Of a stretch of DNA of 50,463 nt, positions 1 to 9,693 are shown piece by piece. Below the pieces are notes generated by a model. That model searched no databases. It was not told the DNA's origin and saw only the letters and a program-made list of their open reading frames with translations. A program made the position numbers and the translations under genes. The DNA is from Clostridia bacterium (GTDB taxonomy: Bacteria; Bacillota; Clostridia; Oscillospirales; Acutalibacteraceae): positions 1-50,463 of the forward strand of contig JAFXFF010000004.1 of NCBI GenBank assembly GCA_017520705.1, in the 5' to 3' direction. The first letter of the stretch is position 1; every line of letters starts with the position of its first letter.

Positions 1-2
1 AA

Positions 3-56
3 GCCTCCCTCTTGAGGGAGGTGGATTTTCGCCATAGGCGAAAAGACGGATGAGGT
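3..56 (-). repeat. Multi-hairpin repeat, host copy (R7)
   Basis: Two adjacent inverted repeats are visible: CCTCCCTC-tt-GAGGGAGG and TTCGCC-ata-GGCGAA, followed by a GACGGATGAGG tail. Read on the minus strand this has the same order as the prophage copies (CCTCCGTC-like lead, variable GC hairpin, CCTCCC/GGGAGG hairpin). It is the only copy in the host part of this window and shows the family is not purely phage-borne. Confidence 0.6.
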
Positions 57-64
57 GGTCGCAG

Positions 65-200
65 AGCGTAGATGTGCCGAGACTTGAACTCCGCACCTGC
101 GCAAGAGCGGTTTGTGCGCCTATGATAGGCGGTAGTTTGCGCAGTTGCCTGTAATTTTGCACCAAAGGTGCAAAATTAGGTGAGTCAAGGGCCTCCATCC
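65..200 (-). repeat. tRNA-trailing structured element C
   Basis: Lies downstream of tRNA-Pro and its terminator on the same (minus) strand. It contains a 12-bp hairpin (152-178), outer arms CTGCGCAA (97-104) and TTGCGCAG (137-144) enclosing a CGCCTAT/ATAGGCG hairpin (117-131), and then a T-arm mimic (79-91). The 13 bases GAGACTTGAACTC of the mimic are identical to the T-arm of the neighbouring tRNA-Pro (263-275). The layout matches elements A and B after the other tRNAs although most of the sequence differs. A short reading frame across it is probably not a gene. Confidence 0.55.
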
Positions 201-212
201 ACCACGTGGAAA

Positions 213-249
213 AAGAAAAAGAGATGGACGGATGTCCATCTCTTTTTCT
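213..249 (-). terminator. Terminator of tRNA-Pro
   Basis: A 17-bp A/T-rich inverted repeat (AAGAAAAAGAGATGGAC and its complement, loop GGAT) directly follows the CCA end of tRNA-Pro on the minus strand. The arm itself supplies the T-run. Confidence 0.75.
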
Positions 250-325
250 TGGTCCGAGTGGCGAGACTTGAACTCACGGCCTCTTGACCCCCAGTCAAGC
301 GCGCTACCAACTGCGCCACACCCGG
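250..325 (-). tRNA. tRNA-Pro (anticodon GGG)
   Basis: A full cloverleaf can be drawn on the minus strand: acceptor CCGGGTG/CACTCGG, D-stem GCGC/GCGC with loop AGTTGGTA, anticodon stem CTTGA/TCAAG with loop CTGGGGG (anticodon GGG), T-arm GTGAG-TTCAAGT-CTCGC, discriminator A and an encoded CCA. It is 76 nt long. A promoter lies just upstream and a strong hairpin terminator just downstream, so it looks like a single-gene unit. Confidence 0.95.
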
Positions 326-342
326 ATGCGATTGCAAACGGT

Positions 343-371
343 ATTATAGCACGGTGTTTTGCAAAAAGCAA
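343..371 (-). promoter_or_regulatory. Promoter of tRNA-Pro
   Basis: On the minus strand: TTGCTT (366-371), 17-bp spacer, TATAAT (343-348), 18 bp before the tRNA 5' end. Confidence 0.7.
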
Positions 372-431
372 GCATTATTTTCATTCTTTTTGAAAATTTT
401 TATCTTTTTGCCCTTTGAAGATGATTTTCCC

Positions 432-460
432 TTGTAACGTCATAAATTTTGTGCTATACT
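432..460 (+). promoter_or_regulatory. Promoter of typA
   Basis: TTGTAA (432-437), 17-bp spacer, TATACT (455-460), leaving a leader of about 60 nt before the typA start. Confidence 0.65.
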
Positions 461-525
461 AACCCGGAAAATGGGGCAATACGGGCCTCACATACCAATT
501 CCATATAAGATAGGAAGCGAAACAT

Positions 526-2355
<1,830 letters not shown>

Positions 2356-2363
2356 CCCCAAAA

Positions 2364-2398
2364 AACACGACGTCACCACGTGATGTCGTGTTTTTTTT
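2364..2398 (+). terminator. Terminator of typA
   Basis: Inverted repeat AACACGACGTCAC / GTGATGTCGTGTT (one G-T pair) followed by a run of eight T. Confidence 0.85.
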
Positions 2399-2458
2399 GC
2401 ATATTCCTTTGGCAATCGCACACACTATCCGCACACCAAAACAATGGAGGTAATGTGT

Positions 2459-3817
2459 ATGAAACGGTTTTTCTCGCGGCGTACGATCGCCGTCTTGCTG
2501 TGTGTGAGCTTGCTGTGTGCCCTGACGGTGGGCCTTGTGGGCTGCCGCAGAAAGGATAAGACACTCACCGTACGGTATCTCAATTTTAAACCCGAGATCG
2601 CCGCCCAGTATGAGGCGCTGGCCGCCATCTACGAGCGGCAGACGGGCGTGAAGGTGGTGGTCCAGACCGCCGCCAACAACACCTATGAGCAGACTCTTGC
2701 CACCAAGATGGCTACCGACGAAGCCCCCACCCTGTTTCAGATCAACGGGCCCCGTGGCTATGGAGCGTGGAAGGACTACTGCGCCGACCTGAAGGATACC
2801 GAGCTATACAAGCACCTCACCGACCAATCCCTCGCCATCAAGGACGGGGACAAGGTGGTGGGCATCCCCTACGTGGTGGAGGGCTACGGCATCCTGTACA
2901 ACAAGGCCATCACCGACAAGTATTTGGCTCTCCCCGACAAGGCGGTGGACATCAAGTCCATGGACGAGGTCAACACCTTTGCAAAGCTGAAGGCCGTGGT
3001 GGAGGATATGCAGAAGCACAGGTCCGCCCTGGGCATTGACGGCGTCTTTGCCTCCACCTCTATGAAGGCGGGCGAGGACTGGCGCTGGCAGACCCACCTG
3101 CTGAACATTCCCCTCTACTACGAGTGGACCGAGGGCAAGGTGGACCTTAACGACAACAAGGCCCTGTCCGAGGTGCAGTTTGCCCACAGCGATAAGTACC
3201 GCGGCATCTTTGACCTGTATCTGAATAACTCCGTTACCGATCCCAAGCTGGTGGGAAGCAAAACGGTCAGCGACTCCATGGCGGAGTTTTCGCTGGAGAA
3301 GTGCGCCATGGTGCAGAACGGTAACTGGGCGTGGAGCCAGATCAAGGACGTATCCGGCAATAAAGTAAAGGCGGAGAATCTCCGCTATCTGCCCATCTAT
3401 GTGGGCGCCGAGGGGGAGGAGAAGCAAGGTCTCGCCATCGGTACCGAGAATTTTTACGCCATCAACAGCCAAGCCTCTGAGGAGGAGCAAAAGGCGGCCG
3501 CCGACTTCATCTGGTGGCTTTACTCCTCTGAGGAGGGCAAAAAGCAGGTCACCGAAAAGCTGGGCTTCATCGCTCCCTTTGACACCTTTGAAGAGGACGA
3601 TCTGCCCGACGATCCCTTGGCCCGTGAGGTGGCGCGCTGGATGAATCGGGAGGAAGTGACCCTCGTCCCGTGGAACTTTACGCTGTTCCCCTCCTCCCGC
3701 TTCAAGGAAGATTTCGGTGCCTCTCTGCTGAAATACGCCCAGGGCACCAAGGAGTGGGAGGACGTGGTACGGGATATGCGTGAGGGCTGGAAGCGCGAGG
3801 CTTCCGCCATCGGCTGA
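2459..3817 (+). CDS. Extracellular solute-binding lipoprotein, carbohydrate ABC transporter
   Basis: Binds a sugar or oligosaccharide outside the membrane and delivers it to the permeases encoded next. It is 452 residues with an n-region MKRFFSRR, a hydrophobic core and a lipobox ending at Cys29 (LVGC), followed by a MalE/UgpB-like fold (cluster 1 binding protein, COG1653 type). In-frame ATGs exist at 2444 and 2453, but GGAGGT at 2446-2451 fits only the ATG at 2459 (7-nt spacing). The permease genes follow at 27 bp, and then glgP. The context suggests alpha-glucans such as maltodextrin, but the ligand cannot be read from the sequence. Confidence 0.85.
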   Translation: MKRFFSRRTIAVLLCVSLLCALTVGLVGCRRKDKTLTVRYLNFKPEIAAQYEALAAIYERQTGVKVVVQTAANNTYEQTLATKMATDEAPTLFQINGPRGYGAWKDYCADLKDTELYKHLTDQSLAIKDGDKVVGIPYVVEGYGILYNKAITDKYLALPDKAVDIKSMDEVNTFAKLKAVVEDMQKHRSALGIDGVFASTSMKAGEDWRWQTHLLNIPLYYEWTEGKVDLNDNKALSEVQFAHSDKYRGIFDLYLNNSVTDPKLVGSKTVSDSMAEFSLEKCAMVQNGNWAWSQIKDVSGNKVKAENLRYLPIYVGAEGEEKQGLAIGTENFYAINSQASEEEQKAAADFIWWLYSSEEGKKQVTEKLGFIAPFDTFEEDDLPDDPLAREVARWMNREEVTLVPWNFTLFPSSRFKEDFGASLLKYAQGTKEWEDVVRDMREGWKREASAIG

Positions 3818-3843
3818 TCCTCGACGAAAGGAGTCTGGCCGCC

Positions 3844-4686
3844 GTGTATAAACGATTCTATCGGTGGTTTCCGGTGTTTGTGTTGCCTACACTGGCGGCC
3901 TTCACCGTGGCCTTTCTCATCCCCTTTGGGATGGGTGTGTGGCTATCCTTTCATCGGTTTACCACCATTCGCAATACGCACTTTGTGGGGCTGGAGAATT
4001 ATGTCCGCGCCTTTTCCGACGACGGCTTTGTGAGGGCGCTTACCTTTTCTGCCGCCTTCACTGTTGTCAGCCTGGTGACGGTGAATGTGCTGGCTTTTGC
4101 CCTGGCGCTGGCGCTGACCCGTCGGATGCGGGGGGTCAATCTCTTCCGTGGTGTTTTCTTTATGCCCAATCTCATCGGCGGCATCGTGCTGGGCTACGTG
4201 TTTAGCCTCCTGGTCAACGGTCTGCTGGGCTTTTGGGGTGTGGACATCACCTACGCCGCCACCTACGGTTTTTGGGGGCTAGTGGCGCTGAACACGTGGC
4301 AGTTGACGGGATATATGATGGTGATCTATATCGCCGGCCTGCAGAATGTGCCCGTCTCGCTCACCGAGGCCGCCGCCATCGATGGGGCGGGCTTTCTCTC
4401 GACACTATTCCACGTAAAATTACCCTTGGTGGCGCCCTCGGTCACCATCTGCACCTTTCTCACCCTCACCAATTCTCTGAAAATGTTTGATCAAAACCTC
4501 GCCCTCACCGCCGGCGCCCCCGAGCGGCAGACCCAGGGGCTGGCGCTGGACATCTACAACACCTTTTACGGTCGCATCGGCTGGCAGGGAGTGGGGCAGG
4601 CCAAGGCCGTCCTGTTCTTCCTTTTGGTGGCGGTCATCGCCTCCTTGCAGTTGGGGCTGACCCGCAGTCGGGAGGTGGACGCATGA
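3844..4686 (+). CDS. Carbohydrate ABC transporter permease (MalF/UgpA type)
   Basis: A 280-residue inner-membrane permease with about six hydrophobic segments. The ABC-permease EAA loop reads EAAAIDGAG with a downstream LPLVAPS, which is where a cytoplasmic ATPase docks. The start is GTG, preceded by AAAGGAG at 3827-3833. It sits between the binding protein and the second permease, which overlaps it by 4 bp (ATGA), so the three genes are probably one transcript. No ATPase gene is present. Many Firmicutes feed such permeases with a shared MsmX-type ATPase encoded elsewhere, and that is inferred here. Confidence 0.88.
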   Translation: MYKRFYRWFPVFVLPTLAAFTVAFLIPFGMGVWLSFHRFTTIRNTHFVGLENYVRAFSDDGFVRALTFSAAFTVVSLVTVNVLAFALALALTRRMRGVNLFRGVFFMPNLIGGIVLGYVFSLLVNGLLGFWGVDITYAATYGFWGLVALNTWQLTGYMMVIYIAGLQNVPVSLTEAAAIDGAGFLSTLFHVKLPLVAPSVTICTFLTLTNSLKMFDQNLALTAGAPERQTQGLALDIYNTFYGRIGWQGVGQAKAVLFFLLVAVIASLQLGLTRSREVDA

Positions 4687-5525
4687 CCCATCGTCGGGAA
4701 AAGCGCACAAACCGTTTGCTGACGGCACTGCTGCTGGTGTTGGCGCTTGTGTTTCTGCTGCCCGTGATCTTGGTGGTGCTCAATTCCTTCAAGTCGCGGC
4801 TGTATATCTCTGCCGCCCCCTTTGCCCTGCCCGACACCGAGACCTTTGTGGGGTGGGAGAATTATCTGAACGGTCTGCGCTCGGCGGGGTTCGCCGCCGC
4901 CTTTGGGCGCAGCGTATTCATCACCGTGGGGTCGGTGCTGCTCCTGGTGGTGGGGTGCAGCATGACCTCCTGGTATCTGGCACGGGCCAAGGGGTGGTTT
5001 CCTAAGGTGCTGTATCTCTTGTTTGTGTTCAGTATGATCGTCCCCTTCCAGATGGTGATGTACACCCTCACCTACGTGGTGGGGCAGGTGGGCCTGGACA
5101 CGGTGGTGGGCATCCTGCCGGTGTATCTGGGCTTTGGGTCGGGTCTGACGGTGTTTATCCTGTCCGGCTTTGTCCGCAGCATCCCCCACGAGCTGGAGGA
5201 GGCGGCCATGATGGATGGGGCGGGGCCGCTTCAGTGCTTCTTTCGGGTCATCTTTCCCGTGATGCGTCCCACCGCCGTCACGGTATCCATCCTCAATGCC
5301 ATGTGGATCTGGAACGATTATCTGTTGCCCTATCTGATTCTCGGCACCGATCAAAAGACGGTTCCCGTGGCCATACAGATTGCGATGCAGGGCGCCTACG
5401 GTTCCACCGATTACGGCGGCCTGATGGCCATGCTGGTGCTGGCCATCATCCCCATCATCGCGTTCTATCTCGTGGGACAGAAGTATATTATTTCCGGAGT
5501 GGTCGCCGGAGCAGTCAAGGGATGA
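4683..5525 (+). CDS. Carbohydrate ABC transporter permease (MalG/UgpE type)
   Basis: The second 280-residue permease subunit, with six hydrophobic segments and the EAA loop EEAAMMDGAG followed by FPVMRPT. The pair would form the heterodimeric channel of a CUT1-type importer. The ATGA overlap with the upstream gene indicates translational coupling. The C-terminal VAGAVKG tail is typical of MalG-like proteins. The 78-bp gap before glgP holds a pyrimidine-rich stretch but no obvious terminator, so glgP may be cotranscribed. Confidence 0.88.
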   Translation: MTHRREKRTNRLLTALLLVLALVFLLPVILVVLNSFKSRLYISAAPFALPDTETFVGWENYLNGLRSAGFAAAFGRSVFITVGSVLLLVVGCSMTSWYLARAKGWFPKVLYLLFVFSMIVPFQMVMYTLTYVVGQVGLDTVVGILPVYLGFGSGLTVFILSGFVRSIPHELEEAAMMDGAGPLQCFFRVIFPVMRPTAVTVSILNAMWIWNDYLLPYLILGTDQKTVPVAIQIAMQGAYGSTDYGGLMAMLVLAIIPIIAFYLVGQKYIISGVVAGAVKG

Positions 5526-5544
5526 TTCGGACACCCCACCCCCC

Positions 5545-5587
5545 AACTCCTGACTCTTAATTCCTCATTTTTCATTTCTCATTCCTA
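5545..5587. repeat. Pyrimidine-rich CTCATT-type low-complexity stretch
   Basis: Degenerate repeats of the kind TAATTCCTCATT / TTTCATTTCTCATTCC fill the gap between the permease and glgP genes. No hairpin and no ORF is seen. I know of similar stretches in other clostridial genomes but cannot assign a function. Confidence 0.35.
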
Positions 5588-5603
5588 AAAAAGGGGGCTC
5601 ATT

Positions 5604-7949
5604 ATGAATACCATTTCCCGCGATTTGGAGCGGTACGCCCGCGCCACGTGGCAGGCGGAGCCTGCCGCCCTCACCGCGCCTCAGCTTCACGAGGCGCTGG
5701 CCCACTGCGTGCTTCACCGCATCGCCGCCGTCCGCAGCCGCAGTGCCCGCCGCCACGACAGCCGTCGCCGCGCCTATTATCTCTCCGCCGAGTACCTGAT
5801 GGGGCGGCTGATTCATAACAATCTGCTGTGCAGCGGCCTCCTGGACGAGGCCACCGAGGCCTTGACGGAGGCAGGTGTCGACCCCTCCCGCTTGGAGGAG
5901 ATTCAGGATGCCGCCCTGGGCAATGGCGGTCTGGGACGGCTGGCGGCCTGCTATCTGGATGCCGCCGCCACCTGCGGCCTTCCGCTGGACGGCTATGGCA
6001 TCCGCTATCGCTTCGGTCTGTTCCGCCAGCGGTTTGCCGAGGGCTTTCAGCAGGAGGACCCCGACGATTGGACGCGCTACGGCGACCCCTGGTCGTTGCG
6101 CCGCGAGGAGGATACGGTCACCGTGTCCTTCGGGGACCGTTTGGTCCGCGCGGTGCCCTACGATATGCCGGTCATCGGCTACGGCGCCAAGCACGTGGCC
6201 AATCTGCGTCTGTGGCAGGCGGAGCCCATGAGCCCCTTTGATTTTTCTCTCTTTAACGAGCAGAAATACGACCGCGCGGTGCAGGAGAAGAACCGCGCCG
6301 AGGACCTGTCGCGGGTGCTGTACCCCAACGACTCCACCCCGGCGGGTAAGCTCTTGCGTTTGAGCCAGCAGTATTTCTTCGCCTCCGCCTCGATGCAGGA
6401 CATTCTGCGGCGGTACGAGGCCACCTGTGGCACGGATTTTTCGCTGTTGCCCCGGGCGGTGTCTGTTCAGCTCAATGACACCCATCCGGTCATCGCCGTG
6501 CCCGAGCTTTGCCGCCTGCTGACAGAGAGAGGGCTGTCCTTCTCCGAGGCGGCGGATGTGGCGGCACAGGTGTTCAACTACACCAACCATACGGTGATGG
6601 CGGAGGCGCTGGAGGTGTGGGATCTGTCGCTGGTGCGCCGCGTCAATCCCGCAATCGCCAAGATCCTTCGTCGGCTCAGCGCCCGTTTTGATAAGGAGCT
6701 GGAACGGGCGGACGTTCCCGCCGACACCCGTCCCCGTCTGCAGATCGTGCAGGGGGATCGGGTGCATATGGCTCATCTGGCCTGTCGCTACTCCTCCCAC
6801 ATTAACGGGGTGGCGGCGCTCCACACCGAGATTCTCAAGCGGGACGTGCTCAAAGAGTGGCACAAGCTGTATCCCGAGAAAATCAAAAACATCACCAACG
6901 GCATCACCCCGCGGCGGTGGCTGCGGCTGTGCAATCCCCCGCTGTCCGCGTTGATCACCGACCTGCTGGGGAGCGAGGATTGGGTCACCGACCTGTCGGA
7001 GTTGGCAAAACTGGCTCCCTTTGCGGCGGACAATGCGGTGCTTGATCGCTTTGTTGCCGTCAAGCAGGAGAACAAGCGCCGTCTGGCCGCCATCCTTGCC
7101 GAAAAGGAGGGGGTGGTGATCTCCTCCGATTGGATGCTGGACGCTCAGATCAAGCGTCTCCACGAATACAAGCGGCAACTCTTAAACATCCTCTGCATTC
7201 TCGAACTCTACTTTGAAATTAAAGAAGGCTCTCTGACCGATTACACTCCCACGGTGTTCCTTTTCGGGGCCAAAGCCGCCCCCGGCTACGTCCGTGCCAA
7301 GGGCATCATCAAGCTGTGCCACGAGGTTTCCCGCCTCATCGCCGCCGACCCCGTGGTGAGTCGCTGTCTGCAGGTGGTGTTCGTTACCGATTATAACGTA
7401 TCCTACGCCGAGCGCATCGTTGCCGCCGCCGACGTGTCGGAGCAGATCTCCACGGCGGGTACCGAGGCCTCCGGCACGGGCAATATGAAGCTGATGCTCA
7501 ACGGTGCCGTCACCTTGGGTACCTACGACGGCGCCAACATCGAGATCGTCCGCGAGGCGGGGGAGGAGAACAACTATATCTTCGGCGCCCGCGTGGAGGA
7601 GCTGGCGGAGCAGGACTATGACCCTCGCGTTTTATATGAGCAGGACAGCCGTATCCGCCGCTGTGTGGACGCTCTTGTGGACGGCACCTTAGACGACGGC
7701 GGTACGGGCGTGTTTGCCGAATTGCGCTCTGCCCTCTTGGAGGGGGCGTCGTGGCACGCCCCGGACCACTACTACGTGCTGGGGGATTTTGCCGCCTGCT
7801 TGGAGACCAAAAAGCGGGTGGCCAAGGATTATGGCCGTGACCGCCGCCGCTTTGCGGCGATGCAGTGGCGCAACGTCTGCGCCGCCGGCCCCTTCTCCGC
7901 CGACCGCGCCATCCGCGAATACGCCAAGCAGATCTGGAAGATCCGATAA
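5604..7949 (+). CDS. glgP: Glycogen/starch/alpha-glucan phosphorylase
   Basis: Splits alpha-1,4-glucosidic bonds with phosphate to give glucose-1-phosphate, using pyridoxal phosphate. It is 781 residues, within the family range. The cofactor segment EASGTGNMKLMLNGA is intact, with the PLP lysine at about residue 629, and the GTYDGANIE motif follows. Near the N-terminus the YLSAEYLMGR and LGNGGLGRLAAC motifs of the active site and dimer interface are present. The site AAAAAAGGGGG lies about 10 nt upstream. Its place after the sugar importer suggests phosphorolysis of imported maltodextrin or of stored glycogen. A bidirectional terminator follows. Confidence 0.95.
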   Translation: MNTISRDLERYARATWQAEPAALTAPQLHEALAHCVLHRIAAVRSRSARRHDSRRRAYYLSAEYLMGRLIHNNLLCSGLLDEATEALTEAGVDPSRLEEIQDAALGNGGLGRLAACYLDAAATCGLPLDGYGIRYRFGLFRQRFAEGFQQEDPDDWTRYGDPWSLRREEDTVTVSFGDRLVRAVPYDMPVIGYGAKHVANLRLWQAEPMSPFDFSLFNEQKYDRAVQEKNRAEDLSRVLYPNDSTPAGKLLRLSQQYFFASASMQDILRRYEATCGTDFSLLPRAVSVQLNDTHPVIAVPELCRLLTERGLSFSEAADVAAQVFNYTNHTVMAEALEVWDLSLVRRVNPAIAKILRRLSARFDKELERADVPADTRPRLQIVQGDRVHMAHLACRYSSHINGVAALHTEILKRDVLKEWHKLYPEKIKNITNGITPRRWLRLCNPPLSALITDLLGSEDWVTDLSELAKLAPFAADNAVLDRFVAVKQENKRRLAAILAEKEGVVISSDWMLDAQIKRLHEYKRQLLNILCILELYFEIKEGSLTDYTPTVFLFGAKAAPGYVRAKGIIKLCHEVSRLIAADPVVSRCLQVVFVTDYNVSYAERIVAAADVSEQISTAGTEASGTGNMKLMLNGAVTLGTYDGANIEIVREAGEENNYIFGARVEELAEQDYDPRVLYEQDSRIRRCVDALVDGTLDDGGTGVFAELRSALLEGASWHAPDHYYVLGDFAACLETKKRVAKDYGRDRRRFAAMQWRNVCAAGPFSADRAIREYAKQIWKIR

Positions 7950-7970
7950 ACCCTTGTCTAGGATCCCGTT

Positions 7971-8033
7971 GTAGGGGCGGCAATCTGCCGCCTGCAAAAA
8001 ACCACCGCTGCCCGTCAGGGCAGCGGTGGTTTA
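7971..8033. repeat. 63-bp direct repeat, copy 1 (contains terminator)
   Basis: Begins GTAGGGGCGGCAATCTGCCG, continues through CAAAAAACCACCGC and ends GCGGTGGTTTA. Copy 2 at 8961-9023 differs at four positions. The two copies flank the 8037-8834 gene in the same orientation. Confidence 0.8.
7998..8032. terminator. Bidirectional terminator between glgP and the 8037-8834 gene
   Basis: A perfect 15-bp inverted repeat AAACCACCGCTGCCC / GGGCAGCGGTGGTTT with a GTCA loop. The flanking A- and T-rich ends serve both converging genes. Confidence 0.8.
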
Positions 8034-8036
8034 TCG

Positions 8037-8834
8037 TTACATTGCTTCCAATAGGGCACGGGCCTTATCCACAATGGCCAACCGATTTCCGTTTTGCACC
8101 ACGAATTCCAGTTGAAATCGCGCCACGGTGTGGTTGCCTTGCGCCAGCTCCAGGCGCCCGATCTGATAGGCGCGGTTTACCTGCGACGAGGTTCCGGCGG
8201 GTATGCTGCTTTGCTCCAAAATGCGACGGGCACCGTCGTAATCCTTCGCATCCAGACACATTTCCGTGTTCAGCCCTTGAGTAGAGGAAGAGATCAGGTC
8301 TTGATACTTTTTGTGGGTGATGGTGGCGGCCTGCTGATGGGCCTTGTGGCGGTAGATCTCCGCCTTTTCCCGTTGCCCGCAGGAAAGCGCCGCCAGGGCG
8401 GCGTTGTGGTAGTAGATATACCGCCATATCGGGAGGGGGGTGGGGTTGTCGATGTTCAGCGCCTCTAGCGCGGCCAGCGCTTCCTCCTCCCGCCCCAGCT
8501 CGATGAGGGCGGCGGCGCGGTTGACGGTGAGCAGTTGGCGATTGCCGCGGTTTTTCACGTAGGAGAGCTGATCGTCACATTCTGCCAGCAGGGGATGGGG
8601 GTCACAGCGGTCGTTTAACATCTTGACGGCGGGATTCATCCGCTTTCCGCCGCAGCCGGCCCCGACTACAAAGGAGGACAACAGCAGCATGGCGGCAGCG
8701 ATGTAGAAGACGGTTTTCATCACCGTTGCATCGCCGGGGGCGATGATGCAGAAGCACAGGGTGATATAGACCAGCGACAACGCCACGGGAACCCAGCGGT
8801 GGCGATTGCATAGACGATAGAATTTTTGTTTCAT
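8037..8834 (-). CDS. Two-TM membrane protein with TPR-like cytosolic domain, unknown function
   Basis: I do not recognise a named family. The 265-residue protein has a short basic N-terminus, two membrane segments (about residues 15-33 and 40-60), and a helical soluble part that looks TPR-like (for example alternating ALIELGREEEALAALEAL and AALSCGQREKAEIYRHKA). A longer frame begins upstream, but AAGGAGG lies 8 nt before this ATG, so I start here. Its promoter carries an inverted repeat in exactly the same position as that of the 2-TM gene at 12543. The gene is flanked by 63-bp direct repeats. It could be a signalling or stress membrane protein, but no function is supported. Confidence 0.75.
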   Translation of the reverse strand: MKQKFYRLCNRHRWVPVALSLVYITLCFCIIAPGDATVMKTVFYIAAAMLLLSSFVVGAGCGGKRMNPAVKMLNDRCDPHPLLAECDDQLSYVKNRGNRQLLTVNRAAALIELGREEEALAALEALNIDNPTPLPIWRYIYYHNAALAALSCGQREKAEIYRHKAHQQAATITHKKYQDLISSSTQGLNTEMCLDAKDYDGARRILEQSSIPAGTSSQVNRAYQIGRLELAQGNHTVARFQLEFVVQNGNRLAIVDKARALLEAM

Positions 8835-8862
8835 AAAAGCGCCTCCTTGGTAATTTGTTAAC

Positions 8863-8891
8863 AGTCTACCATAATAGACAACTATTGTCAA
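8863..8891 (-). promoter_or_regulatory. Promoter with embedded operator-like palindrome (site 1)
   Basis: Minus strand: TTGACA (8886-8891), 17-bp spacer, TAGACT (8863-8868). GTCTA-CCATAA-TAGAC (8864-8879) runs from the spacer through the -10 box. The geometry matches site 2 at 12485-12513 base for base, which suggests one repressor binds both. Confidence 0.7.
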
Positions 8892-8896
8892 GAGAA

Positions 8897-8932
8897 AACC
8901 CCACCGCTATTCTGATCGATATCGGTGGGGTT
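8897..8932 (-). terminator. Second terminator of the apt-relQ unit
   Basis: Inverted repeat AACCCCACCGCTAT / ATATCGGTGGGGTT with a minus-strand TTTTCTCTT tail that runs into the -35 box of the next gene. Confidence 0.6.
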
Positions 8933-8960
8933 GTATTTGCACCAACCCTGGTTAGAATCC

Positions 8961-9023
8961 GTAGGAGCGGCAACCTGCCGCCTGCAAAAAACCACCGCTA
9001 CTCGTCAGGGCAGCGGTGGTTTA
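8961..9023. repeat. 63-bp direct repeat, copy 2 (contains terminator)
   Basis: Differs at four positions from copy 1 (7971-8033). Two of the changes fall in the left arm of the hairpin (8988-9023), so the stem is weaker here. It sits just after relQ and probably ends the apt-relQ transcript. Confidence 0.8.
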
Positions 9024-9024
9024 C

Positions 9025-9693
9025 TCATTTTCCTTCCTGTACGGACTCCCGTAGGTGGTCCATGCGGCGGTCCAGTTCGGCGGAGAGGTCGGCGCAGAAT
9101 TTTAGTTCTTTGGCCATCTCCTCGGTGAAGGTTACGTCTTTCTTGTACCGCAGCTGGTGCTCCAGGCTGGCCCAGAAGTCCATGGCGATGGTGCGCAGCT
9201 GCAGCTCCACCCGCATCTTCCGCTTTTCGTGGGCGAGGTAGATGGGTACCGCCACGATGAGGTGCAGGCTGCGGTAGCCGTTGGGCTTGGGATTGAGGAT
9301 ATAATCCTTTTTTTCGATCAGCTCCACGTCGTCCTGCTTGAGCAGGGCTTTGGCCAGGGTGCGCACGTCCTCGGGAAAGGCGCAGACCACCCGCACGCCC
9401 GCCACGTCGTTGAGGCAGGCCTCGATGTTCTCCACCGTCACGGCCATACCGCGGCGCTCCAATTTTTGACGAATGCTGATGGGGGTTTTCAGGCGGCTCT
9501 TGATGCTGTTGATGGGGTTGCGGTCAAACCGCAGGGAGAATTCCTGATTGAGGACGTTTAGCTTAGTCTCGATCTCCATCATGGCACAGCGGTAATAGGC
9601 CATCAGCTTGGCAAAGTCGTGAAATTGCTCCCGAAACAGATCGTTCTCTAAAGGATCGATGTGTAAGGGAGTGTTCGCAGCGTTATTTTCCAT
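9025..9693 (-). CDS. relQ: Small alarmone synthetase, GTP pyrophosphokinase family (RelQ/YjbM type)
   Basis: Makes (p)ppGpp from ATP and GDP/GTP. The 222 residues match single-domain synthetases without the hydrolase and TGS/ACT regions of long Rel. Diagnostic segments are INSIKSRLKTPISIRQKLERRG, the AGVRVVCAFPEDV strand, NPKPNGYRSLHLIV, and VELQLRTIAMDFWASLEHQLRYKK with the conserved E-x-Q-x-R. The ATG overlaps the last 11 bp of apt, so translation is probably coupled to apt. RelP-type synthetase is the alternative; length and C-terminus fit RelQ better. Terminators follow at 8988-9023 and 8897-8932. Confidence 0.88.
   Translation of the reverse strand: MENNAANTPLHIDPLENDLFREQFHDFAKLMAYYRCAMMEIETKLNVLNQEFSLRFDRNPINSIKSRLKTPISIRQKLERRGMAVTVENIEACLNDVAGVRVVCAFPEDVRTLAKALLKQDDVELIEKKDYILNPKPNGYRSLHLIVAVPIYLAHEKRKMRVELQLRTIAMDFWASLEHQLRYKKDVTFTEEMAKELKFCADLSAELDRRMDHLRESVQEGK

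Noticed and set aside
120-371. 83-residue minus-strand frame across tRNA-Pro
   Set aside because: It runs through the tRNA, its terminator and element C; such tRNA-adjacent frames are common artefacts.
4566-5546. 326-residue minus-strand frame opposite the second permease
   Set aside because: Opposite a clear permease gene; His-rich shadow without supporting signals.
5565-7178. 537-residue minus-strand frame opposite glgP
   Set aside because: Antisense shadow of glgP, no motif and no ribosome site.
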